A stretch of DNA of 64,000 bases, from NCBI RefSeq assembly GCF_016918855.1, contig NZ_JADKYB010000005.1, positions 248,001-312,000 on the forward strand, given 5' to 3'. The notes beneath the pieces were generated by a model, which saw only the letters and a program-made list of their open reading frames with translations, did not search any database and was not told where the DNA came from. Shown piece by piece: positions 25,556-34,241 of the stretch. The stretch comes from Actinacidiphila acididurans. Its GTDB lineage: Bacteria > Actinomycetota > Actinomycetes > Streptomycetales > Streptomycetaceae. How positions within the stretch are numbered: the first letter of the stretch is position 1; the number at the start of each line of letters is the position of its first letter. Position numbers and translations under genes: made by a program.

Positions 25556-26818
25556 ATGAATGCTCGGGGCAGCCGCAGGAGACACCACGCCGCCGCGGCT
25601 CTGCTGGCCGCATCCGCGCTGCTCAGCGGTTGCGGCGTGCTTCCGGGGGGCGCGGGGGGCTCCCAGGGTCCCATCACGGTGATGACGTGGGCGCCGGTCG
25701 ACACCAAGGCGACCAATATGCCAGGGATGCTGGCCATGGCGCAGGCTTTTGAGCATTACGTCAACGACCAGGGCGGATTGAACGGCCGCAAGCTGAAGGT
25801 CCTCACCTGCAACGAGCAGAACGACTCGATCGCCGTCACGGACTGCGCGGAGCAGGCCGACAAGGCGGGCGCCGTCGCGGTCGTCGGCTCGTACAGCGAG
25901 GAGGGCAACAGCTTCACCTCCGCGCTCGAGGCGGACGACATCCCGTACATCGGCGGCTACGGCATCACGCAGGACGAGTTCCAGAGCCTGGTGTCGTACC
26001 CCGTCAACGGCGGCCTGCCCTCACTACTGGCCGGCAGCGGGCGCCAGTTGGCGGACCTGTGCAAGAAGGTGACGCTGGTGCGGCCGGACTCGATCACCGG
26101 CGATCAGTTCCCGCTCTTCCTCGATCAGGGGCTGAAGGCCGCCCAGCATGCCCCGGCCACCGACCTGCTCACCCCTGACGACGCCTCGGACTACAACGCC
26201 GTCGCCGAGCAGGCCCTGGGCGACGACAAGCCGTCCTCCTGCGTCTCCTCGGTGCTCGGCGACCACACCAGCACGTTCTTCGACGCTTTGCGGCGGCTCG
26301 GCCCCGACGAGAAGCCCAAGGTGCGGCTGTCCTCGGTGATAGGCAGTGTGCAGCAGTCGGTGATCGACTCCACCGGCGGCGCCGACAGCCCGCTGGAGAA
26401 CGCCTACATCACCGGTTGGTACCCGCCCGCCTCGGACCCCAAGTGGGACGAGATGAAGTCGGTGATCAACAAGTACGCCTTCGGGGACGACCGGATCAAC
26501 GTCAGCGACCCCGGCGTGCAGACCACCTGGATCGCCTACACGGTCTTCGCCAAGGTCGTCCGGGGCATGGGCGACAAGGCGAGCATCACCAACGACAGCG
26601 TGCGGCGCGCCATGGACGCCACCACCCGCCTGTCCACCGGCGGCCTGACCCCGGACCTCGGCTGGACCCAGGCGGACATGCTGGGCGTCCCCGGCCACCC
26701 CCGCATGGTCAACGCGAAGGTCACCTACCAGGCCGTGCGCGAGGGGCGGCTGGTCGCCGCCCGGCCCGGCTTCGTGGACATGACCTCGATCCTGCGCAGC
26801 CAGGACCAGGGTTCCTGA
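25556..26818 (+). CDS. Lipoprotein solute-binding protein (Leu/Ile/Val-binding type), orphan
   Basis: A 420-residue lipoprotein. A basic N terminus and hydrophobic segment end in the lipobox LLSGC with Cys26, so it should be tethered outside the membrane. The mature part follows the type I periplasmic binding protein fold of branched-chain amino acid ABC systems: ITVMTWAPVDTKATNMPGM, HYVNDQGGLNGRKLKVLTCNEQ and VAVVGSYSEEGNSF are the usual N-lobe features. The ATG at 25556 gives the signal peptide a normal length. No permease or ATPase genes accompany it, so either transport genes lie elsewhere or it senses ligands. It converges on the DATQ membrane protein. Confidence 0.85.
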   Translation: MNARGSRRRHHAAAALLAASALLSGCGVLPGGAGGSQGPITVMTWAPVDTKATNMPGMLAMAQAFEHYVNDQGGLNGRKLKVLTCNEQNDSIAVTDCAEQADKAGAVAVVGSYSEEGNSFTSALEADDIPYIGGYGITQDEFQSLVSYPVNGGLPSLLAGSGRQLADLCKKVTLVRPDSITGDQFPLFLDQGLKAAQHAPATDLLTPDDASDYNAVAEQALGDDKPSSCVSSVLGDHTSTFFDALRRLGPDEKPKVRLSSVIGSVQQSVIDSTGGADSPLENAYITGWYPPASDPKWDEMKSVINKYAFGDDRINVSDPGVQTTWIAYTVFAKVVRGMGDKASITNDSVRRAMDATTRLSTGGLTPDLGWTQADMLGVPGHPRMVNAKVTYQAVREGRLVAARPGFVDMTSILRSQDQGS

Positions 26819-26937
26819 GGCGGGCAGTTCCTCGGGCCGGTCGCGCTTGAGGTCGATGGCTCTTGCGGCCGGTCGAACCCGAGACGGGCTGATCACCGTA
26901 TTTCCTGAGCGGCCCGCCCCTTTCCGTGTACGGAAAC

Positions 26938-26966
26938 GGGCGGCGGCCATGCGCTGGCCGCCGCCC
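26938..26966. terminator. Hairpin terminator between convergent genes
   Basis: A perfect 11-bp stem (26938-26948 with 26956-26966) and 7-base loop lies between the solute-binding protein gene and the DATQ protein gene. It has no U tract. A second imperfect hairpin around the CCGTGTACGG core lies just before it. Confidence 0.65.
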
Positions 26967-27019
26967 AGGGCACGGGTGCCGCGCGGGGCGTGTCCGCCGC
27001 CCACGCCGCGGCCTCCGGG

Positions 27020-28657
27020 TCAGAGCTGGCTGAACTCGCGCTGGGTGAGCCCGTACTGACGGGCTATCGCGTTCCACAGCTTCACGGCGCGCTTCTTCTG
27101 CTCGGTCGCGGTGCCGCTCGCCTGGTTGGCGGCCTGCGCCTCACCGGTGCTCCGGGCGGTGCCCCCCTTGCACACGTGGTGGTTGCTCTGCGCCTGGTCG
27201 GCCCAGTTCGCGTAGTGGCTGTCGGCGGCGGCCGACGCGGTCCACGCCTTGGTGAGGGCGTCGGTGAGAGCCGCGTGGTTGGGGAGCTTGTCCACCGACA
27301 GCGAGCCGAGCTTGGTGACCAAGCCGGTGCGCTGGCCGGACGCGGTACGCAGCGCGGAGGCGGCGCCCCCCAGGTCACGGCAGTTCTTGACCGAACCGAC
27401 CGCGTTCACCACCGAACTGCGGCTGTTGCCGCTGGTGTTGAGGAGCGAATCCAGCGCCTGTGCCTGCTGCTTGGCCGCGTCGTTGCCGGCGGCCGCGGGA
27501 CTGTTGCCGCTGCCGCTCGCGGACGCGCTCGTGCCCGCCGAGGGCGTGGCCGAGGTCGTGGGGGTGTTGTTCGCGCTGGCACTGCCGCCGCTGTTGAGCA
27601 GGCCGCCGACGACGAGGCCGGCCACCACGCATCCGGCGACCACGATCCCGATCAGCACCTTGGGCGACAGCCGGCGCCGGCCGCCGTCCTCGAGCCCGTC
27701 GTCGTAGCCGTACCCGTTGTCGTAACCCTGCGCGCCGTACGGCGGCTGACCGCCCATCGCGCCGGGGCCGGCCATTGCGGGCTGCTGCTGCGCGGACGGC
27801 GGCTGGATGATCCGCTGGCGCATCGGCGGGGGGCCGGGCACGTCGTTGCGGAACAGGTGGTCGTAGTCGCTGTCGTGCTCCGTCTGCGACTGAGCGCCCT
27901 GCTGCTGGTACGGGTCCTGGCCGTAGTCGTGCTGCGGGTACGCCTGCTCGAAGGACTGTTGCTGCTGCTGTTCTTCGAAGATCGACAGCGGCAGCACCTG
28001 GGTGCCGTCGGAGGCCCCCGCAGGCGGCTGGCCCGGCTGACCGGGCTGGCCGTCGAAGCCGTACGGGGCCCTGGGGTCGCCGCTGGGCATCCGGTGGCTC
28101 CCGGGCCCCTGCTGGGACGCCTCGGGCCCGGTGGGCGGCGCCTGCGGCGGCATGGGCGGCAGCGGCGGTACGGCGCCGGGCATCGCGCCCTGCTGCGGGC
28201 CGGCCTGGCCGAACGGGTCGGCGCCGGGGTACGGCGGCAGCATCTGGGTGGCGTCGGCCACCGGGGCGGGACCGGCCGGGGCGCCGGAGCCGTGGGGATC
28301 GGCGCCGCCGTGGAGGTCGGCGCCATGAAGGTTGCCGTGACCGTACGCTCCGGGTCCCGGCACCGGGCCGGGCCCGGGCATGGTGCCCGGGTAGGGCGGC
28401 ATCATCTGGGTCGCGTCCGACACCGGGGCGGGACCGGCCGGGCCGTGGGGTCCGGCCGGATACGGCGGCATCATCTGCGTGGCGTCGGCGGCGTCCGTCT
28501 GCTGCGGCAGGGCCGGGGCCTGCGGGGATCCCCACGGGGTGCCACCGGCGGGCTGCACCTGGTCACCGTAAGGCGCCTGCTGCTGGTGCTGCGCCGAGGG
28601 GAGCACTACGCCCCGGTACGCTTCCGGCGATTCCTCCCCGCGTCCGCTGCTGTGCAT
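27020..28657 (-). CDS. Single-pass membrane protein with repeated DATQ motifs
   Basis: I do not recognise a named family. The 545-residue protein has a long Pro/Gln/Gly-rich N-terminal region (1-330) of low complexity. One transmembrane segment follows at about 334-354 (VLIGIVVAGCVVAGLVVGG), preceded by RRRLSPK, so the N terminus should be cytosolic. After a Ser/Thr/Ala linker comes a helical extracytoplasmic domain (about 400-545) with two cysteines (VKNC, HHVC). The N-terminal region repeats DATQMMPPYP at Thr60 and Thr83, DATQMLPPYP at Thr137 and a diverged SDGTQVLPLS at Thr219. An acidic residue before Thr-Gln with hydrophobic residues at +2 and +3 resembles sites used by actinobacterial Ser/Thr kinases and FHA domains. 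The start at 28657 is the first ATG; the ribosome binding site is weak. Confidence 0.75.
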   Translation of the reverse strand: MHSSGRGEESPEAYRGVVLPSAQHQQQAPYGDQVQPAGGTPWGSPQAPALPQQTDAADATQMMPPYPAGPHGPAGPAPVSDATQMMPPYPGTMPGPGPVPGPGAYGHGNLHGADLHGGADPHGSGAPAGPAPVADATQMLPPYPGADPFGQAGPQQGAMPGAVPPLPPMPPQAPPTGPEASQQGPGSHRMPSGDPRAPYGFDGQPGQPGQPPAGASDGTQVLPLSIFEEQQQQQSFEQAYPQHDYGQDPYQQQGAQSQTEHDSDYDHLFRNDVPGPPPMRQRIIQPPSAQQQPAMAGPGAMGGQPPYGAQGYDNGYGYDDGLEDGGRRRLSPKVLIGIVVAGCVVAGLVVGGLLNSGGSASANNTPTTSATPSAGTSASASGSGNSPAAAGNDAAKQQAQALDSLLNTSGNSRSSVVNAVGSVKNCRDLGGAASALRTASGQRTGLVTKLGSLSVDKLPNHAALTDALTKAWTASAAADSHYANWADQAQSNHHVCKGGTARSTGEAQAANQASGTATEQKKRAVKLWNAIARQYGLTQREFSQL

Positions 28658-28900
28658 CGCCGCCCACTCCCGCCTCTACCCCGCCGTCGGAACCGTCCGC
28701 CAACGCTACCCGGTCGATCCCGGCAGCGACCACGTCCACCCGAACGAGTGAGCGCAACGGCACACTCGGGGAGCGCCCACCCCCCGACCCGGTGGCCCGG
28801 TCGTCCCCGGCTTCTCCAGCACTTTGGCGGCGCCGCGGGGGAACAGTGACGGTCCGGTAACGATTCGGTGCAGGCGGACGCCACCGCCCGTCAGTTACGG

Positions 28901-30280
28901 TCAGGCCGCCTCCAGTTCCTCCAGCCGGGCGCCGAACTCCCGTACCACCGGCTCGTTGCCGTACGGCTCCAGGCGGCGGCGGAAGTCGTCCAGGTATTCG
29001 GCGCCGCGGTTGGACCGCAGGCCCGCGAGCAGCGTGACCGCCTGCGTGCCGGTGCGGACGCCGTGCTCCAGATCCCGCTGCTGCACCTGGGCGTCGGCGA
29101 GCAGCAGCATGTCTATCGCGCGGCGGCGGGCGCGGGTCGCCGGGTGGGCGGCCAGCGCCTCCTCGGCCCGGCGGGCGGCGGGCGCGGCCTGGCCCAGGTC
29201 GCGGTGGCAGTGGGCGAGTTCGTCGGCGAGATAACCGTGGTCGAAGTGGGCGATCCAGTCCGGGTCGGCGGCGGGGTCGGAGCGCTCCATCGCGGACACC
29301 GCCTGCGCGGCCACCGCGGAGAACGCGCGGGCATCGCCGAGGAGGGCGTGGCCGCGGGCCTCGGCGGCGTAGAACATCGCCTCGGCGGTGGCGGTGACCT
29401 GGCCGCGGGCGCCTTCCTGGGCGGCGCGGGCGAGTTGGGCGATCTCGCGGGGGTTGCCGAGGGAGGCGGCGAGGTGGCTCATGCTGGCCGCCAGGATGTA
29501 GCCGCCGTATCCGCGGTCGCCGGCCGCCTGGGCCAGCCGCAGGGCCTGGATGTAGTAGCGCTGGGCCAGGCCGGGCTGGCCGGTGTCGACCGCCATGTAC
29601 CCGGCCAGCTCGGTCAGCCGGGCCACGGCGGCGAACAGTTCACGGCCCACCTGCTCCCGGTAACTGCCCGCGAGCAGGCCGGAGACCACGCTGTTGAGGT
29701 AGTGGACGACGACCGGCCGCACATGGCCGCTGCCGAAGCGGTGGTCGAGGTCGGTGAGCGCCTGGGTGGTGGCCCGGACCGCCTCGACGTCCGACATCCC
29801 CACCTTGGCCCCGCCGTTGCGCGCCACTCCCTGGTCGGGGCGCGTGATCAGCCAGTCCCGGCTGGGCTCGACCAGGGCGGAGGCGGCCACCGTGGAGCCG
29901 GTGAGGAAGTCGCGGCGGCCGACGTCGCTGCGCCACAGCTCGCAGACCTGCTCGATCGCGCCGAGGACGGTGGGCGCGAAGTGCAGGCCGATGCCGGTGG
30001 CCAGGTTCTTGCCGTTGGCCATGCCGATCTCGTCTATGGAGACCGCGCGGCCGAGCTTGCGGCCGAGTGCCTCGGCGATGATGGCCGGGGCCCGCCCGCG
30101 CGGCTGCTGGCCGCGCAGCCAGCGGGCCACGGACGTCTTGTCGTACCGCAGATCGAGGCCGTGTTCCGCCCCGCACATGTTGACTCTTCGGGCCAGCCCC
30201 GCGTTCGAGCAGGCGGCCTCCTGGATGAGCGCCTGCAGCCTCTCATTGGGCTGCCGCGCCACAAGTGGTCGAGCGGCCAT
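28901..30280 (-). CDS. NsdA-like regulator of development (XRE-like HTH plus TPR)
   Basis: A 459-residue cytoplasmic protein. The N-terminal part (about 5-100) contains NERLQALIQEAACSNAGLARRVNM and RYDKTSVARWLRGQQPRG, a helix-turn-helix-like module. Then comes RRDFLTGSTVAASALVEPSRDWL and a long helical TPR region with GYMAVDTGQPGLAQRYYIQALRLAQAAGDRGYGG. This matches NsdA and its paralogues, which repress sporulation and antibiotic production in S. coelicolor. Several paralogues exist per genome, so I do not assign the symbol. The ATG at 30280 has GGGGGATCCG upstream; an in-frame extension of 26 residues is unlikely. It is divergent from the Prim-Pol-like gene. Confidence 0.88.
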   Translation of the reverse strand: MAARPLVARQPNERLQALIQEAACSNAGLARRVNMCGAEHGLDLRYDKTSVARWLRGQQPRGRAPAIIAEALGRKLGRAVSIDEIGMANGKNLATGIGLHFAPTVLGAIEQVCELWRSDVGRRDFLTGSTVAASALVEPSRDWLITRPDQGVARNGGAKVGMSDVEAVRATTQALTDLDHRFGSGHVRPVVVHYLNSVVSGLLAGSYREQVGRELFAAVARLTELAGYMAVDTGQPGLAQRYYIQALRLAQAAGDRGYGGYILAASMSHLAASLGNPREIAQLARAAQEGARGQVTATAEAMFYAAEARGHALLGDARAFSAVAAQAVSAMERSDPAADPDWIAHFDHGYLADELAHCHRDLGQAAPAARRAEEALAAHPATRARRRAIDMLLLADAQVQQRDLEHGVRTGTQAVTLLAGLRSNRGAEYLDDFRRRLEPYGNEPVVREFGARLEELEAA

Positions 30281-30515
30281 CGGATCCCCCCTCGTCGTCC
30301 TTGACGCTTGTCCTTTCCCGCCCGGAGAACAACAAAGCCCCCCATTACGGCAATTCACCCGTAGGTGGGCTGTAGCTCCTTCAGGTGATTACCCGGTTCC
30401 GGGGACGGTCCTCGCGCGCGCCCCCGGGCTGCTCCCGTGCGCCCGCCATGACCCGCGACGGAGAGCGAGCCCCCGGCGTTCAACCCGTAACCACCCATCC
30501 CGGAGGAAGGAAGTT

Positions 30516-31268
30516 GTGCAGCGCGTGGAAGACACCCTCGGAGTTCCCCGGCCGCTCGCCGTTCCAGGGCCGCTCGGCGTTCCCGGACCGACCGGCACGT
30601 CCGGACCGGCCGGCGGGGCGAGAGCGGCCGACGGACCGCGGGCCGGGTCCGGACTGCTCGACGCCGCGCTCCGGTACGCGGAGGAATGGCACTGGGACGT
30701 GGTGGCCGGCTCCTGGCTGGAGGCGGGTCCGGACGGCGCACCGCGGTGCTCCTGCGCCTCGCCCGCCTGCCCGGCCCCCGGCGCCCACCCGGCCGGGCCC
30801 GGCTGGGCCGCCCAGGCGAGCGGCGGCACCGCGGCGGTACGGCGCATGTGGCGCGAGGAGCCGCGCGCCTCGGTCCTGCTGCCCACCGGGCGGGGATTCG
30901 ACGCGATCGACGTCTCCGAGAGCGCCGGGCTGCACGCGCTGGCCCGGATGGAACGCCTCGGCGTCCGGCTCGGCCCGGTGATCGCCACCCCGGCCCGCCG
31001 CCTGGTGTTCCTCGCCCAGCCCGGCACCGCCGCCAAGCTGCCCGACCTGCTGGCCCGGCACGGCGCTCCGCCCGCCTCGCTCGACCTGGTGCTGCGCGGC
31101 GACGGCGACTGGGTGGCCGCCCCGCCGACCCGCACCGGCCGCCTCGGTGTGGCTCTGTGGGCCCGCGAACCCGCCCCCGCCGGCCGGTGGCTGCCCGACG
31201 CCGACGCGGTCGCCGGACCGCTGGCCTACGTGTGCGGGCGGGAGGCGGCGCAGGCCCGGCGCCGCTGA
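30516..31268 (+). CDS. Prim-Pol-like protein, probably non-catalytic
   Basis: The 250-residue protein starts at a GTG with GGAGGAAGGA upstream. After a Pro/Gly-rich N terminus (1-45), the domain runs LLDAALRYAEEWHWDVVAGSW, then a Cys cluster and a His (C78, C80, C85, H91 in CSCASPACPAPGAHP), then GFDAIDVSESAG near 128-139. This is the order seen in bifunctional DNA primase/polymerase (Prim-Pol) domains of actinobacterial plasmids and phages. Those enzymes need an acidic pair in the first motif and a later His; here only one Asp (D132) is seen and the later motif reads RRLVFLAQPG. I therefore expect a structural or regulatory relative. It is divergent from the NsdA-like gene. Confidence 0.72.
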   Translation: MQRVEDTLGVPRPLAVPGPLGVPGPTGTSGPAGGARAADGPRAGSGLLDAALRYAEEWHWDVVAGSWLEAGPDGAPRCSCASPACPAPGAHPAGPGWAAQASGGTAAVRRMWREEPRASVLLPTGRGFDAIDVSESAGLHALARMERLGVRLGPVIATPARRLVFLAQPGTAAKLPDLLARHGAPPASLDLVLRGDGDWVAAPPTRTGRLGVALWAREPAPAGRWLPDADAVAGPLAYVCGREAAQARRR

Positions 31269-31499
31269 CCCCTTTCCCTCTTTCGACGCCCGGTTTTCCA
31301 TGCCCGGCTCTCGACGCCCGGCCGGCCGCCTCCCCGTATCCGCTGCGTGACCGGCCGGGCCCCTTTCTCCCTGTCCGGCCAGGTGGGGAAGGTCTCGACC
31401 GCAAGCCTTGGTCGGATCGACCGTCACTGTCAGTGGCTGGCTCTACTGTGTCCGTACGTCGACAGGCGTGCGTGGACACGGGGGGAAGGGTGCCGGGAC

Positions 31500-32423
31500 A
31501 TGGCGCAGCAGGAGTGGAAGGGACGGGAGGGCGGCGAGCGGGGGCCACTGCCCGTCTACGGGGTGCCGTACGCCGACGGACAACCCTTCGGCGGCCCGCC
31601 CTCGGGTGGGCCCGTCGGTGAGGGCGCCGACAGGGAATCGGAGCCGGAGCCGGGGCGCGAGCCGGCGGTGCAGGTGCGCGGGTTGTGGAAGCGGTTCGGC
31701 TCGCAGGTGGCGGTCGCCGGTGTGCACCTGGAGTTGCCGGCCGGCCGCTTCATAGGGCTGGTCGGTCCCAATGGCGCGGGAAAGACCACGACCTTGTCCA
31801 TGGTGACCGGGCTGCTGCGGCCGGACGACGGGACCGTGCGGGTGGTCGGGCACGACGTGTGGGCCGATCCGGTCGGCGCGAAGTCCCGGATCGGGATCCT
31901 GCCCGAGGGGCTGCGGCTGTTCGAACGGCTCTCGGGCCGCGAACTGCTGGCGTACACCGGACGGTTGCGTGGCCTGCCCGGCGCCGAGGTGGACCGGCGG
32001 GCCGACCAGTTGCTGGAGGTCCTGGACCTGTCGGCGAACCGGCACAAGCTGGTCGTGGACTACTCGACCGGCATGCGCAAGAAGATCGGTCTGGCCGCCG
32101 CCCTGCTGCACAATCCCGAAGTCCTCTTCCTGGACGAGCCGTTCGAGGGCGTGGACCCGGTGTCCGCGCAGGTCATACGCGGTGTGCTGGAGCGCTACAC
32201 GCACTCGGGCGGCACCGTGGTGTTCTCCTCCCATGTGATGGAGCTGGTGGAGAGCCTGTGCGACTGGGTGGCGGTGATGGCCGCCGGCCGGATCGTCGCC
32301 CACGGACCGATCGCCGAGGTGCGTGGCGCGGCGCCCACCCTCCAGGACGCCTTCCTCTCCTTGGTCGGCGCCGGTCGCCGCGGCGGCGAGGACCTCGACT
32401 GGCTGGGCGGGAGTGCGAGATGA
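31500..32423 (+). CDS. ABC transporter ATP-binding protein
   Basis: The 307-residue nucleotide-binding subunit has a 55-residue acidic, Pro/Gly-rich N-terminal extension not needed for the fold. Walker A is GPNGAGKTT (89-97), the signature is YSTGMRKK, and Walker B is VLFLDEP with a following SSHVMELVE switch histidine. This pattern is typical of ABC-2/drug-type exporters. The stop overlaps the ATG of the permease gene by four bases (ATGA), so the two are translationally coupled and form one exporter. The ATG at 31500 follows a GGGGGGAAGGGTGCCGGG purine-rich tract. Confidence 0.92.
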   Translation: MAQQEWKGREGGERGPLPVYGVPYADGQPFGGPPSGGPVGEGADRESEPEPGREPAVQVRGLWKRFGSQVAVAGVHLELPAGRFIGLVGPNGAGKTTTLSMVTGLLRPDDGTVRVVGHDVWADPVGAKSRIGILPEGLRLFERLSGRELLAYTGRLRGLPGAEVDRRADQLLEVLDLSANRHKLVVDYSTGMRKKIGLAAALLHNPEVLFLDEPFEGVDPVSAQVIRGVLERYTHSGGTVVFSSHVMELVESLCDWVAVMAAGRIVAHGPIAEVRGAAPTLQDAFLSLVGAGRRGGEDLDWLGGSAR

Positions 32424-34105
32424 CCGCCACGGCGACGCGGCCACCGTCCGTGGTCCCGGTCTTCGTCCGGCTCAAGATCACGCTCATCCGCAACGGCCTG
32501 CGCCAGTCCCGCGGGCGTGCCGCGGGCTGGACGGCCGGCACCGTCTTCGCCCTGCTCTACGCGGTGGGACTCGGCGTCGGCATGGCCTCGCTGCGGCACA
32601 ACCACTACGGCCCGGCCGCCGCTGTGACCGTCACGGCCTGCATGGCGCTGGGCTGGGCGGTGGCCCCGCTGTTCTTCTTCGGCGGAGACGACACCCTCGA
32701 CCCGACGAGGCTGGCGATGCTCCCGCTGCGCCCGCGCCCGCTGGTGACCGGTCTGCTGGCCTCCTCCCTGATCGGAGTGGGCCCGCTGTGCGCCGTGCTG
32801 GTGTCGGCCGGGGCCGTCGTCGCGGTGGCGCACAGCGGGCCGGCCGTGCCCGTCGCGGTGATCGCGGTGGCCCTGACCCTGCTGACCTGCGTGTCACTGG
32901 CCCGGGCGGTCGCCGCCGCCAACACCCGGCTGCTCACCAGCCGCCGAGGCCGGGATCTGGCCCTGCTCAGCGGCCTGTTCATCGCGGTCGGCTCCCAGGG
33001 AATCAGCCTCGGCATCAACTCGCTGTCCTCGGACGGCGGTCTGCACCGGGCGACATCGATCGCCGCCGTGGTGCGCTGGATACCGCCGGCCCCGGCCGTG
33101 GACGCCGTACGCTCCGTCTCGCGCGGCAGCTACGGGCTCGCCGCCGTCCAACTGCTCTACGCGGCCTGCGTCGTCGCGCTCGTCCTGCGCTGGTGGCACC
33201 ACAGCCTGGTGCGGCTGATGGTCTCGCCGGACGCCTCCACGCTGCCCGCCGGGCCCGCGGGGGCGGACCGGGACCGCCGGGAAGACCCGGACTCCGCCAG
33301 GCGCTCGGGCCTGCTGGGCCGTGGGGCGGCAGACGGACCGGCGCGGGTGGCGGCGCTGCTGCTGCCCAGGCGGCTGGTCGCGGGCCGCACCGGCACCGTC
33401 ATGGGACGGCAGTTCCGCTATGTGTGGCGCGACCCGCGGTCCCGGGCCGCCTGGGCGACGGCCCTGACGCTGGGACTGCTACTGCCGGTGGTTGCCATGG
33501 CGCAGCACGGCGGCAGCGTCTACCAGTGCCTGTGGTCGGCCGGGCTGCTGAGCACGCAGATGTTCAACACCTTCGGGCTGGACGGCTCAGCCTTCTGGAC
33601 GGTGGCGGCCACGACGGCCACCCGCCGGGACGCCGCCCTCGAACTGCGCGGCCGCGCCCTGGCGATGGCCGTGGTCGCGGTGCCGTACATCACCGTGGTG
33701 AGCACGGGCGTCTCGCTCCTGCTGCACCGCATATCCGCGCTGCCGGAAGTGCTCGGCCTGGCCCTGGCCTTCGCCGGAACTCTGATCGCCACCGGCGTCT
33801 TCATCGGCGTCCGTTTCCCGTATGCGGTCGCGCAGAGCAACCCGTTCGCCAACGCCGCACCCGGGCAGACCGGGGTGGTCACCCTCAACGTCCTCGGCGG
33901 CACGCTCGCCGGCGTGGTGCTGTGGCTGCCGTTGCTGGCCTTCGCCGTCGCGCTGCACGTGACCGGCCGCCATGGCCTGCTGTGGACGGTCCTGCCGGTC
34001 GGGGCGGCGTACGGGCTCGCCGTGGTCGCCGCGTTCCTGCGCTTCACCGCGCCGCGACTGCTGGACCGGCTGCCGGAGATCCTGGCGGTGGCGGCGCAGG
34101 TCTGA
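32420..34105 (+). CDS. ABC transporter permease (exporter type)
   Basis: A 561-residue integral membrane partner of the preceding ATPase, translated from an ATG overlapping its stop. About 12 hydrophobic segments are visible, for example GWTAGTVFALLYAVGLGVG, AWATALTLGLLLPVVAMA and LAGVVLWLPLLAFAVALHV. A central hydrophilic loop of about 60 residues rich in Asp and Arg (about 275-330) separates two halves. The substrate is unknown; large two-gene exporters of this kind in Streptomyces have been linked to peptide or antibiotic export, but nothing here is specific. It is convergent with an MFS gene. Confidence 0.87.
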   Translation: MTATATRPPSVVPVFVRLKITLIRNGLRQSRGRAAGWTAGTVFALLYAVGLGVGMASLRHNHYGPAAAVTVTACMALGWAVAPLFFFGGDDTLDPTRLAMLPLRPRPLVTGLLASSLIGVGPLCAVLVSAGAVVAVAHSGPAVPVAVIAVALTLLTCVSLARAVAAANTRLLTSRRGRDLALLSGLFIAVGSQGISLGINSLSSDGGLHRATSIAAVVRWIPPAPAVDAVRSVSRGSYGLAAVQLLYAACVVALVLRWWHHSLVRLMVSPDASTLPAGPAGADRDRREDPDSARRSGLLGRGAADGPARVAALLLPRRLVAGRTGTVMGRQFRYVWRDPRSRAAWATALTLGLLLPVVAMAQHGGSVYQCLWSAGLLSTQMFNTFGLDGSAFWTVAATTATRRDAALELRGRALAMAVVAVPYITVVSTGVSLLLHRISALPEVLGLALAFAGTLIATGVFIGVRFPYAVAQSNPFANAAPGQTGVVTLNVLGGTLAGVVLWLPLLAFAVALHVTGRHGLLWTVLPVGAAYGLAVVAAFLRFTAPRLLDRLPEILAVAAQV

Positions 34106-34241
34106 GGCCGGTGGGCCGGCCTTCGCAGCGTGCCCGGGGTGGGCGTTGGCCTCTGTGCCCAGGCGCGGGTTCGCGCGACCTCGTGATCGGCCTGCCGGTC
34201 GGTCGCGTGCCGCCCTCGCCCGGCGTCCGGCCGGCCTTGGC

